From Meghimatium bilineatum (lineage: Eukaryota > Mollusca > Gastropoda > Stylommatophora > Philomycidae), in the NCBI GenBank assembly GCA_034231615.1, contig CM067319.1, forward strand, positions 2,872,501 to 2,936,500: a stretch of DNA of 64,000 bases. Direction: 5' to 3'. The notes beneath the pieces are model-generated. The model did no database searches. It saw only the letters and a program-made list of their open reading frames with translations, and had not been told where the DNA came from. Of the stretch, positions 10,867 to 22,946 are shown piece by piece; position 1 is the first letter of the stretch; every line of letters starts with the position of its first letter. A program made the position numbers and the translations under genes.

Positions 10867-11959
10867 GTGTGAACGTAAGAGACCGTCCTAGTTACGTCAC
10901 CAGTTGTGATAGGGTAACACGTTGTATGTCACCAGTTATGAACGTTTAAAAGGTTTGTCATCACCTGTTATGAAGGGGTGAAAGGTTGCTTGTCACCAGT
11001 TATGACAGTGTAGAAGGTTGTGAAGTTATATCTGTTGTGACTCTCTCACATATATCCACGTGATAACATAAGTATGAAACAAGGCTGTTGTAATAGTAAT
11101 AAACAATGTGACGCTTGTGAATGATACCAATCTTGTAAATGATACCGTAACGCCGTGTAACAATTCACACCATATTTAATCATAAAATATTGCAGCCGCT
11201 CAATTTCTCAAACAATATTGCATCAATAATTAGAAACTCCAGACAGATGAGAAATGCTAGAAGTCCAATGCCTGTGCCATAGCCACATGCATTGATATCA
11301 TTGTTCATGATGCACTTATGATCATGCCATGACTGATGAGATGCAATCAAACACATCAATTGCAAAAATCAAACTAAGTAATCGTAGGATGACCTGTGGT
11401 TTCTTCACATAACGAAGAGGATCAAATGGTGACGTGCGGTATTCTCACATAACGAAGAGGATCAAAGGGTGACCCAGCTGTGCCATTCTCATCGTGCGTC
11501 AATATAACGGCCTTTCTTGTTTCTCGGCTGCCATCTTGCTCTCCTTTCTTGCCGTCCCCTTCTGACGTCCTTTCTGACGTCATCTTTTTCTGCGCACCAT
11601 ATCTATCTCCTCACAAACTCTCTATGCCTTTCTAAAAACAGAACCAAGTACCAGGACACTCTGGTACACTGTAACTCCAGCTTTTACATATATCTCGAAC
11701 TTTCTTACACAATTTATTCAAAGTCCAGAAAGGTACAACATCAACTTATAACATGACTTTCATAAATTTCATATCCAATATTCGGACATCAATTCAGTGT
11801 CCAGACTCTCAAGTCTGAAAACTATTCTCTTAACCGAACCATTTTGGTCCGAAAACTAACTTCCCTGAAAACGTCCGTCCAGGTCGACTTCCAAACTCCA
11901 ACTCCCCAACTAACTCAAAAACTAAACTAAAAACTGATTCCCACTCTCTCCTCTTTCAA
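10867..11959. other. Intron 1 spacer with small duplications
   Basis: 10900-11030 holds four loose repeats of a TCACCAGTTATGA phrase. 11400-11470 holds two copies of CACATAACGAAGAGGATCAA. No gene was recognised. Confidence 0.5.
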
Positions 11960-12205
11960 CCAATCTGTGCGTTCATTCAACATAACAGTCACACTATCCA
12001 TCTCGATACGTACTTAAAAGTGTCTGAATCTAATCCGGCGATCTCTACTGTCTTTTGTATTTTACTGGTCAGCCTTCGGACCGCGGGGTACAATTAAACA
12101 TTTCGTTCGGCTGAAGTTCAGGATTCATATCAAATAATGACTCTCTGTTACTGATACCATCTGCATTTCATGTGGTAGCTATCGAGGGTTCTAAAACTAG
12201 TTGGG
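11960..12205 (-). repeat. Dispersed repeat shared with 24655-24935
   Basis: The reverse complement matches 24655-24935 block for block: GATACCATCTGCATTTCA, TTTCGTTCGGCTGA, GGTACAAT, CGGCGATCTCTACTGTCTT and TCATTCAACATAACAGTCAC. The class is unknown. Confidence 0.8.
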
Positions 12206-12226
12206 CCCGTGGTATACGCCCACATT

Positions 12227-12356
12227 TGATTGTCTCTAGCCATCTAGTTCTTGGTCTTCCACGTGTCTTCGATTGTCTCTACCCATCTAGTTCTTGGTCT
12301 TCCACGTGTCTTCGATTGTCTCTACCCATCTAGTTCTTGGTCTTCCACGTGTCTTG
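12227..12356 (-). repeat. 43-bp LINE-derived tandem unit, 3 copies
   Basis: Three copies of the unit seen at 10777-10866, again spanning the reversed LINE C-terminal motif. Confidence 0.9.
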
Positions 12357-12449
12357 TAACCCGATTATCGGCTGTTGTATGCAAGAAAGGCTGATTGCGT
12401 TGGCTCCATTATCATGAAGTGGCCAAATCACCCGCTTTGATGTCTCTCG

Positions 12450-13069
12450 ATGTGGTATTGCCTTGACATGGTCTTTATTTCTTTCCTAAACGAGCTTCTC
12501 ACAGAGAGTCTGTGCGGTTTTCGTGCAGGTCGTGGTACAGTTGATATGATATTCTCTGCACGACAAATTCAGGAAAAGTCACAAGAGCAACATAGTGAAC
12601 TCTTAGCAACATTTGTGGACTTAACTAAAGCATTCGATACCGTTAACAGAGAAGGACTGTGGAGGGTGCTTACAAAATTCAGGTGCCGCCCAAAACATGT
12701 CACTGTGATGCGACAATTTCATGACGGTATGATGGCTAGTGTTATCTGCGACGGAGGAGTATCTCTTGCGTTTCCTGTCACAAATGATGTACAGCAGGGA
12801 TGTGTGCTGGCCCCTACTCTGTTTAACTTATTATTTCCAGCCATGCTAACGGATACATACCGAAGTGATAAAACAGCTGGTATAATGATCAATTAGAGAA
12901 CAGATGGTGGTCTTTTCAATTTACGTCGTCTAAAAGCAAAAATGAAAAGTAATTCTGACAATATTAGGGAATTACTTTATGCGGAATCTGTCGTAAACAT
13001 GCAAAGCACTATAGACCGTTTCTCACAGGCCTGCAACAACTTTGATATCACTATTAACACACACACACT

Positions 13070-13121
<52 letters not shown>

Positions 13122-13860
13122 CACACACACAAGGCGTTCATCAATCAACATCAAATAGCCAACATACTGCTACTTCCATCATCGTCAATCAGGAAAAACT
13201 GCAGGTAGTCGACAATTTTACTTACCTTGGAAGCACTCTCTCTCTCGGGATGTCGACATCGATGTGGAAATTAACAATAGACTGGCAAAAGCTAGTGCTG
13301 TATTTTGTATGTTACGCAACAATGTATGGAACAGAAGAGGTATAAGAACAACCATCAAACTTCAAGTATATCATGCATCTGTTATACCAACCCTATTATA
13401 CGATTGTGAAACGTGGACAGTGTATGCTAGACATGCAAAAATACTAAATCATTTCTATCTTACCTGCCTACGTAAATTACTAAACATCCATTGGTGGGAC
13501 AAAGTACCAGACTACAAGGTCTTGGAAAAAGCAACCCCATTAAGCATCTACACATTACTTATGAAGGCGCAAGCACGCTGGGCAGGTCATCTTGTGAGTA
13601 TGGAGGACACGCATCTGAATATATTATGGAGAACTCAAGGTAGGTTTCGAAAAATTGGTGGACAGAAAAAGCGCTTCAAAGACACGCTCAAGTCATCACT
13701 GAAACATTTTAAAATGGATAGGATCTTGGGAGAGCCTCGCTCAGGTTAGAACAGCACGGCGTTACGGTCTCAGAACTGGAGCACTAGCAGCGGAAGAGAC
13801 CAGGCAAGATACTGCAAGACAGAAGCGGGCACGTAGAAATGAAAAAAAAACAACACATTT
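12450..13860 (+). pseudogene. LINE reverse transcriptase remnant with dead catalytic site and a microsatellite inside
   Basis: Three consecutive open pieces (12450-12896, 12942-13208, 13264-13749) read as one reverse transcriptase: ESLCGFRAGRGTVDM, ATFVDLTKAFDTVNREGLW, TNDVQQGCVLAPTLFNLLF, then RTDGGLFNLRRLKAK. Later comes the C-terminal part with VWNRRGI, LLYDCETWTVY, CLRKLLNIHWWDKVPD and GGQKKRFKDTLKSSLK. The expected FADD-type catalytic box reads YAESV, so both aspartates are lost. Stops and a frameshift separate the pieces, and an ACGC/ACAC microsatellite (13059-13131) interrupts the domain. This type of element is abundant in fish and invertebrates (RTE-like by recognition). It is an old, non-functional copy; the endonuclease part is absent. 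Confidence 0.85.
13059..13131. repeat. ACGC/CA microsatellite inside LINE remnant
   Basis: Runs of ACGC flanked by ACAC units, sitting in the reverse transcriptase frame. Confidence 0.95.
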
Positions 13861-14034
13861 AAGCGTAGACACATTCTACAGTTGTCAATTTTGTAGAACT
13901 TTTTGTGCTCGTATTGGACTTGTTAGTCATTTACGCACTAGTATCATTATTATTTTTTATTGCTTATTGTTATTATTATTATGGTTGAGTTTTTGGTCAT
14001 CGTCATTGTGACGGACGAACAACATTTCTTTCCT

Positions 14035-14236
14035 GCAGTTTTCTGTATGGTTGAATGATTTTAAGAATCGAATTCAGATGCAGTTTTCTGTATGGTTGCA
14101 TGATTTTAAGAATCGAATTCAGATGCAGTTTTCTGTATGCTTGAATGATTGTAAGAATCGAATTCAGATGCAGTTTTCTGTATGGTTGAATGATTTTAAG
14201 AATCGAATTCAGATGCAGTTTTCTGTATGGTTGGAT
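14035..14236. repeat. 45-bp tandem repeat, 4.5 copies
   Basis: The unit starts GCAGTTTTCTGTATGGTTGA and contains TTTTAAGAATCGAATTCAGA. Open frames on both strands here are repeat by-products. Confidence 0.96.
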
Positions 14237-14619
14237 AATTCCGTAGAAGAATTTAGAACAGAAACAGACATTTGGTATTCTTATACACTTGGATAGCAGC
14301 CTCTCCCCTCCCATCAATCCGACCATCAAAATAATAAATCACAAGAGAGCTGCAGACTATCTAAACATACTTAAATTCTGAAGAAATTCTCAGGAGAACC
14401 TGAATCTTATGCGCCCACGCCTGTACGTTACCAAATGTATCAGCCCACGTCTTTATGATGCGAAATGTACCCACCCACAGAATAAACCGATTATTTTTTA
14501 TCTACTGTCATGTGATATATTCTGTCCAGAACATGGTCTTCCTTATGAATTTACTGAACACTCCGCGATTATTGGCGAGTTAACCTGTCGCAGCTAGAGA
14601 CATGTTTATACAATCTGAT

Positions 14620-14945
14620 ATATCACTGCACCATCGTCGTCTTGGGCACTCTCTTCTCATGTTGCCGTTAACTCAGCCTTCAGCTATTAATCTTTCCAAG
14701 CTGTTATGTCTCTTTATATGACCAAAAGAAACACAGCTTTCTCTTGTTAAGATGTTGTTAAGGTGCCAGCCATCTTCGACGTTTATTGATCTTAATACTT
14801 CTTGATTTATCATTTTTAGCTGTCCATGGTATACGTCAAATTCTTCTTTAGCATCTCATTTCGAAAGCAGCGATTCTCTTTGCTATTGTTTTATTTAATG
14901 TCCATTTCTCGCAACCATACATACACATATGCTGTATACACTGGA
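14620..14945 (-). pseudogene. LINE reverse transcriptase C-terminal remnant
   Basis: The reverse-strand translation gives MYGCEKWTLNKTIAKRIAAF followed by EMRC, RIPWTAKND and FFWSYKE-type blocks, which match the YGCETWTL...FEMRCYRR...RIPW C-terminal region common in LINE ORF2. It holds several stops and frameshifts. Confidence 0.65.
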
Positions 14946-15077
14946 AATGCGCATGTTTTGATCATAAATTTAGTAAGTCTTTGTAATGATTATTATTTCC
15001 ATCTAAACACATATTAGGCCAATCCTACAAATAAAAATATATGTGATGTAATTTTTAAATGAAATGTTTCATTTCAG

Positions 15078-15173
15078 AAGAATGTTTCCAGTTTTTAGAG
15101 CTTCTGTCACCGGCCTTGACCCAAATGCCATGTATACATTGTTATTGGATTTTATTCAAGTCGATTCTCACAG
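15078..15173 (+). CDS. bra: Brachyury exon 2 (T-box)
   Basis: A 96-nt exon between a TTTCATTTCAG acceptor and a CAG|GTGAGT donor, phase 2 at both ends. It completes Arg92 and encodes residues 93-123: [19 protein letters not shown] and then [11 protein letters not shown]. The RRMFP and GLDPNAMY strings are signature T-box residues that contribute to the core beta-barrel. It was too short to be found by ORF length; it was recognised from the motif and from phase agreement with exon 1. The VFRASVTG stretch departs from the more common VLKVNVSG-type sequence, so the protein is mildly diverged. Confidence 0.95.
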
Positions 15174-15232
15174 GTGAGTCGGCATTATTTCAAATAAAAT
15201 CCCCTGGTGGCAAGTGTTTGTAAGCTGTTGTT

Positions 15233-15421
15233 TTATTCTATATCCTCATAATCAAGTGCCGTCTCTGCAACGAAGGTTGGCTGCAACAGATCTCCAGTAT
15301 CCCCTGTCTCGTGTTTTGGTGGTGCACTCTGCTTGACTGTAACCTGTCCATCGTGTGATGTTATTCTCTCTCTTGTATCTCTGTCTACCTCTTGCTCACC
15401 TCCCCTCGACTTTACCCTCAA
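15233..15421 (-). repeat. Dispersed repeat (LINE 3'-type fragment)
   Basis: Shares CAACGAAGGTTGGCTGCAAC with 9310-9335 and, reversed, with 17135-17160. It adjoins the next LINE remnant and may be its 3' region. Confidence 0.55.
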
Positions 15422-15454
15422 GTAAGATCTTCAATAAGGTGTTATGTCTTCTAA

Positions 15455-16150
15455 TATGTCCAAAATATTTTATTTGCTTGATAACAATTTCCTGTATAAC
15501 TCTTCATATTAAGTTTTGTTAGAAACTCTTAGATTGTCTCTTTCCATGATTTTCTCTCTATTCTTCTATATATCCACATCTCAATGTCTTCAATTGTATC
15601 TTCTAATTGTTTCTTTAGTGTCCATGCTTCTGAGCCATATATTAATATAGAATAGATGTAGCATTTTATTATTCTCATTTTTAACTTGTTTGTAATTTGT
15701 TTAGATATTAATAATTTCCTCATGTCACTGAAGGTACTTTTTGCCATTCCTATTCTCCTTTTAACTTGTTTCACATCTGCCATCATTTGTGACTATGTGT
15801 CCAAGATATTGATACTGTTTTACTTGTTGTAGTTTCTCTCCCTGTATGTTTATGTTTAGATTTTGTTAATCTGTGACTTTGCCAATTATCTTGTTTAAAA
15901 AAAAATGTATATCCAGTCAATATCCTTTACTTGATTTATTGACTTGATCTATTAGTCTTTGTAGTTCATGTTCATTTTCTGCTAAAAAGCACAGTGTCGT
16001 CTGCATATCTCAGGTTGTTTATTAATTTCCCACTGATCTTGAGTCGTGATGTTTCTTCTTTATTTTTAAAGGTATTCTCTGTGTAGATAGTAAATAAACG
16101 TGGTGATGAAATATATCCTTGTATTTGATACCTTGTTCTATATTAGGGTA
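15455..16150 (-). pseudogene. LINE reverse transcriptase remnant
   Basis: Reverse-strand reading gives QGYISSPRLFTIYTENTF, then INNLRYADDTVLF with an intact catalytic YADD, then (15529-15786) VKRRIGMAKSTF, IIKCYIYSILIYGSEAWTL and DIEMWIYRRI. Stops and frameshifts separate these blocks. Motif order is that of LINE ORF2 palm and thumb. Only the C-terminal half is present. Confidence 0.8.
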
Positions 16151-16374
16151 TTCCAATTATTTGACCTCCGATGAAGAATACATTTTCTGACGTCATCTAG
16201 CGCTGTATAAGCACAAATGTGTTGGTTGAGATGAGTGCACAGCCGGCACCCTGTAGTGTGTTGTGATTTTTATTTTGTTCAGGTGATTGTTAAGCTGTAC
16301 ATATTCGGAAGATGGTACTTTAGTCTTCCTTCACTGAAGGTTGATGTCTTTGGGATTTTAACTAATCATATATT

Positions 16375-16965
16375 TAGGTTTTGGCAGAGCGTAAGCAGGG
16401 GCTGCAGAGACTGATAGATCGTGTAGATGGGTGGACAACTGGACTGGATATAGACATCCAAGGAACGGACATAATGATGGTCGCAGAAGAACAACTGGAC
16501 GCAGTGATGAATGGAGAGAAGCTGTGGCAAGAAGAGCATTACCAGAGTATCGGACACATGGTCACAGGTGATGGTGGATGTGATGGTGGAGGTTGGAGGC
16601 AGAATTGGAGGGTGCTACGAGTGCTTTCGGTAGCACGATGAGAGTCTTGACATCTAGGCCAGTAAAATGCTACATCTGTTCCGTGTTGGAGTTTGAATCG
16701 GAGTCATGGATGTTGAGCAAATGGCTAGAGGACAAAGTTGATACCTGTGGAATGTGGGTGTATAATACAGTTGGGAGAGCTTTGCGAAGGGGGAGGAGTG
16801 CAGGAAGAGATGTTCTGACAAGGTTTCGTGTGAGAAGGGGGAGGAGTACAGGAAGAGATGTTCTGACAAGGTTTCGTGTGAGAAGGGGGAGGAGTACAGG
16901 AAGAGATGTTCTGACAAGGTTTCGTGTGAGAAGGGAACTTTTGAAAGAAAATGGAGATAAATGAA
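16375..16965 (+). pseudogene. LINE reverse transcriptase C-terminal remnant
   Basis: Two overlapping frames (16381-16641 and 16593-16964) carry LQRLIDRVDGW, YQSIGHMVTGDGGCD, then VKCYICSVLEFESESWML, DKVDTCGMWVYNTVGRA. This is the same domain order as the reverse-strand copy at 15455-16150, with a frameshift near 16600. A 48-bp tandem expansion (16786-16936) has grown inside the coding sequence after the last block. Confidence 0.75.
16786..16936. repeat. 48-bp tandem repeat, 3 copies
   Basis: The unit contains GGAAGAGATGTTCTGACAAG and GTTTCGTGTGAGAAGGGGGA. It expands the LINE remnant. Confidence 0.95.
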
Positions 16966-17094
16966 ACTGACTATTTTTGATATATTAGGGAACATGGCAC
17001 CTTGATGAATGCTTCACTTGAGGTTAGGGGAGAGGCAGGCGGGCGGGAGATATGCGGAGATGCAACTTTGGGAGAGACATAACTAGTTGGACCA

Positions 17095-17185
17095 GCCATA
17101 GTCTATCATTATGTACCACCAGGGCTAGAGATATTGGAGGTTTGTTGCAGCCAATCCTCGGTGCGGAGACGGCACTTAATGATGG
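17095..17185 (+). repeat. Dispersed LINE 3'-type repeat fragment
   Basis: Reverse-complement match to 9284-9385 and 15250-15345 (GTTTGTTGCAGCCAATCCT). Confidence 0.55.
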
Positions 17186-17189
17186 TATA

Positions 17190-17835
17190 TTTGTTAATGA
17201 GACAGCATAATTCCAGGTCAGTTAAATGTATCTGTTAATGGGACAAGACTAAAGCAGGTGTCATAGTTTAAATATTTAGGAAACGTCTTTACAGAGGATG
17301 GCAAACTCGATAGAAAGATTCAAACAAAATATCAGACAGCCAATGTTGTGACTTACCAACTATCACCAATACTCAAACACCCATCAATCTGCATGGTTAC
17401 ACAACGACAATTGCTAACAGCATTTTTATACGAACTCTGTGTTACCAGTGTCAAACGTGATCTTTGACAAAGACACTGGCGAAAAAGATCACAGTTTGTC
17501 AAATGAGATGTTTGAGGAAAGTTATTAACATAACTAGAAGAGATGGACAAGGAAACGAAGATACCAAGAAAGAAAAAAAGACCATCTCAAGTCAAGACTA
17601 CGCCGAGAGACAGCAATCCTGGTTATTTGGCCACTTCATGAAAATGAAACCATCGCAACCATCCCTTGTTAACACACCAGTAGAAGATAACGCTGCAAGG
17701 CACGCGGGAGACCAAGTACTAGATTGGTAGAGACATTCAATGAGACCTTAAAGATACGGCTGACCATGGCCAATTGTGACAGAAATAATACAAGACAGAA
17801 AATGTCACTCCGACGACGTTAAATGGCACATGTGG
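17190..17835 (+). pseudogene. LINE C-terminal remnant
   Basis: Fragmented coding matter with ATTTGGCCACTTCATGAAAA, then AAGGCACGCGGGAGACCAAG. This corresponds to the thumb and tail of the same LINE group, which recurs at 59570-60235 (GCTTGGCCACATCATGAGAA then GGCACTAGGAAGACCAAGA). Frames are broken throughout. Confidence 0.6.
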
Positions 17836-17977
17836 AAATAACAATAGAAACATAGATGTGTATATTTCTCTCCTAGTATTTATCATTGCCCATCTGTTCT
17901 GCAAGTTTCTTTGTTCACTGATTTCAATTCGACTTTAGCTGTGTGAATGGTCATTTGTGTATGGCTGTTCTTGTCTC

Positions 17978-17996
17978 GTCCCCCCCCCCCCCCCGT
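17978..17996. repeat. Poly-C tract
   Basis: About 16 consecutive C residues. Confidence 0.9.
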
Positions 17997-18052
17997 TTTA
18001 TGCTATTCTGTCTTTTTTCTCATTACTGAAATGAGAAAATTGATGAATGCCT

Positions 18053-18308
18053 TTTGTGTGTGTGTATGTGTGTGTCTGTGTGTGTGTCTGTGTGTGTGTG
18101 TGTGTGTGTGGGTGTGTGTGTGTCTGTGTGTGTGTGTCCGTCTGTGTGTGTGTGTCTGTGTGTGTGTGTGTGTGGGTGTGTGTGGGTGTGTGTGTGTGGG
18201 TGTGTGTGTGTCTGTGTGTGTGTATGTGTGTGTGGGTGTGTGTGTGGGTGTGTGTGTGTGGGTGTGTGTGTGGGTGTGTGGGTGTGTGTGGGTGTGTGTG
18301 TGTGTGTT
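18053..18308. repeat. TG-rich microsatellite
   Basis: (TG)n with interspersed TCTG and GGTG units over 256 bp. Long open frames on both strands arise from lack of stops. Confidence 0.98.
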
Positions 18309-18668
18309 AATAGTGTGATCAAAGTGTGACTGAATGACAAGGAATCCACTGCATAACAGTATTGATATGTGATGTGAACAGCTGGTTAGCATGAGTGAAA
18401 TATATGAATCATGCTGACAATGTCCATCACGGATAACTATTCGATTTCTGATAACTTGTCATTAGTGATTGGGAAATGTTGCTTTAAAAATCGAGTAATT
18501 CATAGACCCTGACTAGTTCCACATGTTGAATAATCTCCTCTTGTGGAATGTTAGAGAAGGCACAAAAACAGCTTGTACAAACTGGGAAAACCTCAGATCT
18601 TTACAATCTGCTCGGAATGGCCGAATTAGGATGTGAAGCATTTTAATGATTTTGTTGCCCCTCACACA
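18309..18668. other. Intron 2 spacer, nothing recognised
   Basis: No gene or known repeat could be supported. Confidence 0.4.
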
Positions 18669-18896
18669 TACACTGTCTCTTCACACTGTCTCTTCACACT
18701 GTCTCTTCACACTGTCTCTTCACACTGTCTCTTCACACTGTCTCTTCACACTGTCTCTTCACACTGTCTCTTCACACTGTCTCTTCACACTGTCTCTTCA
18801 CACTGTCTCTTCACACTGTCTCTTCACACTGTCTCTTCACACTGTCTCTTCACACTGTCTCTTCACACTGTCTCTTCACACTGTCTCTTCACACTG
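18669..18896. repeat. 13-bp minisatellite, about 17 copies
   Basis: The unit ACTGTCTCTTCAC is repeated almost perfectly. Frames are open in all three + phases; not genes. Confidence 0.98.
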
Positions 18897-19294
18897 GCTT
18901 CAATTTTTAAGACAATAACCATTTTATCAACATCACTGTTTATTAAGCTTTCAACTGAATTTTATCTTGTCATTATTTTATTAATAACAAATGGTTTTGT
19001 TTCAGAATATGTAAACATAAAATTGTATTTGTTGGGATCACTCACATTTGCTGTAGTTTCACTTCGTCGTTGGTGCCCTAGGCAACTGCTATTTATGCTT
19101 ATTGCTTAAGATTTATATAGATCTTACTACCATCTGTAGTACATATTCAAACCGACATTTGTGGTTGTTGGTATCGGACATATTCAAACCTATATTTGTG
19201 GTTGAGTTTTCCTTAGATGTGGCTTGTTAAAAATTGAAGTAAAACTCTTTTGCTATGATATTTTTTGTTGAAATAAATCTGGTCATTTTTAAAG
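18897..19294. other. Intron 2 end, small direct repeat
   Basis: Two copies of ACATATTCAAACC followed by ATTTGTGGTTG near 19140-19205. It ends in the exon 3 acceptor; otherwise nothing was recognised. Confidence 0.45.
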
Positions 19295-19463
19295 GTGGAA
19301 GTACGTAAATGGTGAGTGGGTTCCTGGTGGTAAAGCAGAGCCTACTGTCCCAAGCTGTGTGTACATTCATCCAGACAGTCCCAATTTCGGTGCACATTGG
19401 ATGAAAGAACCAGTTAACTTTGGGAAGGTTAAACTGACTAATAAACTGAACAGTGGTGGACAG
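19295..19463 (+). CDS. bra: Brachyury exon 3 (T-box)
   Basis: A 169-nt exon. The acceptor is TTTTTAAAG|G and the donor CAG|GTAAGT; it enters in phase 2 and leaves in phase 0. It completes Arg124 and encodes residues 125-180, including [30 protein letters not shown] and [13 protein letters not shown]. These are the most conserved Brachyury/T-box segments, and [12 protein letters not shown] is close to invariant. The boundaries fall after the conserved SHR and GGQ positions. Nothing in the exon suggests pseudogenisation. Confidence 0.96.
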
Positions 19464-19729
19464 GTAAGTCAGTGTATTGTGTTCGAACTATCTATTAATT
19501 TGTATTAACGTACTACAATTTTTGTGGTTCTGTGGGTAATGCACTACTGTTTAGTCGACTGGTCCAGGTTCAATTGTCACATTACACGGGAAATATTACT
19601 AGATAATTAATGATTCCTAGCCGACTCCTAGGTCGATCTAGGAAGGAGAAATTGGTGACAGATCTGGGAAACTATTGGCGACAGGCGTGCTGTTGACCAC
19701 ATCATCTTTAGATGTTCTGTTGGTTGACG

Positions 19730-19850
19730 ATAAATAGTGTCTAACGCCTTTAACGTTGGGACCACGTTAAAATCTTTTCGTCGAAACGTCGATTTGTGTG
19801 TTATTATGTATGTTTCCAGTTATTAACAAAACTCCATTACCATGTTTCAA
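19730..19850 (+). repeat. Dispersed repeat with GTCGAAACGTCGATTTGTGTG signature
   Basis: Same blocks as 2540-2642 and 23280-23345. Confidence 0.6.
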
Positions 19851-20504
19851 ATTTCGCATTCTTTGCCTTTTTCAGTGTTTCCTTTTCATGAAAGAAAATT
19901 GTAAACTTTGATGTAGATAATGTGCTCATTGTGAACGGATGTCGACACGCCAGTTAGTCTGAAGTTTAAAAAATGTGGAAGTTTCGTTACAGCCAAACGT
20001 ACGGTTGTGGTGACGGGAGTAGATGCCATCTGATGTCTAGACAAAATATAAACTATCGAAAAATCTATTTCAGCCAATACAAGGACGTGGGGGAGAGAAA
20101 TAAAAACAGATAATCGAATATGATCCCAATCATGCTCGGATCTTTCTGTTTTTATATAGAAAATACAGCGACTAGGGTGGGCTCATTATAAAAGTCCACT
20201 TCGGATCGAGTATCACTGGTCTGCGATACGATCTGCGACCGAAGTTTGCGATTTGTCCATATACTCTGATGGCAAAGACGTGCGATGGACCGGTGACTGA
20301 CTTGGCACTATAGAATGTAAGATTGGCTGTCCTCAATGTGGGCCATGTGGCACCCAGGGGTCAGAAGACGATTTCCATAGGGAAAAGGGAACCGAAAGAA
20401 AACTAGCAATTGGGTGGCCACACACCAGTCTATGGTGGGGTGGGGAGGGGTGGGGTAGGACCGTTGGAGCAGTGACAAACGAAGGTGATTTATGAAAAAT
20501 ATTT
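19851..20504. other. Intron 3 spacer, nothing recognised
   Basis: No gene or familiar repeat was seen. Confidence 0.4.
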
Positions 20505-20640
20505 AATGAGGCTGTCTGGTTGTGTATCAGCGAGGTACAGTGTGCGTCAGTGACCGCCAAGGTACTGGGTTCAAATCCCGCCGCGGGAACTTGTACATCT
20601 AAGCCGTTGGAAAGCATTGGCAGACTACTGAACGTATTTA
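20505..20640 (+). mobile_element. tRNA-headed SINE
   Basis: An A-box-like TGTATCAGCGAGG and a B-box-like GGGTTCAAATCCC about 40 nt apart, followed by a GGAACTTGTACATCTAAGCC body. GACCGCCAAGGTACTGGGTT matches the reversed copy at 6780-6912. Confidence 0.75.
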
Positions 20641-20760
20641 TATTGCATAGAATCAATACAGCCAAAAAATGATGGGTTGATGGCAGCATTCTGAATATTA
20701 TGTTGATGGCAACATCATGAATGTTATGTTGATGGCGACATCCTGAATCTGACATGTCAA
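20640..20760. repeat. Degenerate tandem of about 35 bp
   Basis: Three loose copies of a TATGTTGATGGCAACATC phrase. Confidence 0.7.
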
Positions 20761-20997
20761 TTATTCAAATATGGCACCCCAAGCCATTTATTCTGGTCTG
20801 CCAGGCTGATCTAAAAGTCCTATAGAGCACAGAAAAAGCTACTTGGAGATTTAAAGTAGTAATAATTAAGCTTTTTAGATCTATAACACAGGAAGAGGAT
20901 CAATCTAGACCACCGACCACTTGACGAGATTGCAAAACTCGCTGCACTTTGCGAGTGAGCCATTTTTTTGCAAGCACAATTAATGTCTTCTTTTGTG

Positions 20998-22946
20998 CAA
21001 GTATGTGTGTACGTATGTATGCAAGTATGTGTGTACGTATGTGTGTACGTATGTGTGTACGTATGTATGCAAGTATGTGTGTACGTATGTGTGCAAGTAT
21101 GTGTGTACGCATGTATGCAAGTATGTGTGTACGTATGTGTGTACGTATGTATGCAAGTATGTGTGTACGTATGTATGCAAGTATGTGTGTACGTATGTGT
21201 GTACGTATGTGTGTACGTATGTGTGTACGTATGTGTGTACGTATGTATGCAAGTATGTGTGTACACATGTATGCAAGTATGTGTGTACGTATGTGTGTAC
21301 GTATGTATGCAAGTATGTGTGTACGTATGTATGCAAGTATGTGTGTACGTATGTGTGTACGTATGTATGCAAGTATGTGTGTACGTATGTATGCAAGTAT
21401 GTGTGTACGTATCTGTGTACGTATGTGTGTACGTAAGTGTGCTAGTATGTGTGTACGTATGTGCGCAAGTATGTGTGTACATATGTGTGCAAGTATGTGT
21501 GTACATATGCGTGCAAGTATGTGTGCAAGTATGTGTGTACGTATGTGTGCAAGTATGTGTGTACGTATGTGTGCTAGTATGTGTGTACGTATGTGTGCAA
21601 GTATGTGTGTACGTATGTGTGCAAGTATGTGTGTACGTATGTGTGCAAGTATGTGTGTACGTATGTGTGCAAATTTGTGTGTACGTATGTGTGCAAGTAT
21701 GTGTGCAAGTATGTGTGTACGTATGTGTACAAGTATGTATGCAAGTATGTGTGTACGTATGTGTGCAAGTATGTGTGTACGCATGTATGCAAGTATGTGT
21801 GTACGTATGTGTGTACGTATGTATGCAAGTATGTGTGTATATATGTGTGTACGTATGTGTGTACGTATGTATGCAAGTATGTGTGTACGCATGTATGCAA
21901 GTATGTGTGTACGTATGTGTGTACGTATGTATGCAAGTATGTGTGTACGTATGTATGCAAGTATGTGTGCAAGTATGTGTGCAAGTATGTGTGTACGTAT
22001 GTGTGTACGTATGTGTGTACGTATGTATGCAAGTATGTGTGTACGTATGTATGCAAGTATGTGTGTACGTATGTGTGTACGTATGTATGCAAGTATGTGT
22101 GTACGTATGTGTGTACGTATGTATGCAGGTATGTATGCAAGTATGTGTGTACGTATGTATGCAAGTATGTGTGTACGTATGTATGCAAGTATGTGTGTAC
22201 GTATGTATGCAAGTATATGTGTACGTATCTGTGTACGTATGTGTGCTAGTATGTGTGTACGTATGTGTGCAAGTATGTGTGTACATATGTGTGCAAGTAT
22301 GTGTATACGTATGTGTGCAAGTATGTGTGTACATATGTGTGCAAGTATGTGTGTACATATGTGTGCAAGTATGTGTGTACATATGTGTGCAAGTATGTGT
22401 GCAAGTATGTGTGTACGTATGTGTGCTAGTATGTGTGTACGTATGTGTGCAAGTATGTGTGTACGTATGTGTGCAAGTATGTGTGTACGTATGTGTGCAA
22501 GTATGTGTGTACGTATGTGTGCAAATTTGTGTGTACGTATGTGTGCAAGTATGTGTGCAAGTATGTGTGTACGTATGTGTGCAAGTATGTGTGTACATAT
22601 GTGTGCTAGTATGTGTGGACGTATGTGTGCAAGTATGTGTGTACGTATGTGTGCAAGTATGTGTGTACGTATGTATGCAAGTATGTGTGTACATATGTAT
22701 GCAAGTATGTGTGTACATATGTATGCAAGTATGTGTGTACATATGTGTGCTAGTATGTGTGGACGTATGTGTGCAAGTATGTGCGTACGTATGTGTGCAA
22801 GTATGTGCGTACATATGTGTGCTAGTATGTGTGTACGTATGTGTGCAAGTATGTGTGTACGTATGTATGCAAGTATGTGTGTACGTATGTGTGCAAGTAT
22901 GTGTGTACGTATGTATGCAAGTATATGTGTTGGTATGTGTACGTGC
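20998..22946. repeat. 2-kb GTAY-type minisatellite with long-period structure
   Basis: A continuous array of 4-, 12- and 24-bp units built from GTATGTGTGTAC and GTATGTATGCAA. A rare variant, GCAAATTTGTGTGTACG, occurs at about 21669 and 22522, and a CTGTGTACGTATG variant at about 21413 and 22229. This points to segmental duplications of about 0.8 kb within the array. The array is free of stops in most frames, producing meaningless open frames up to 746 codons. Confidence 0.98.
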
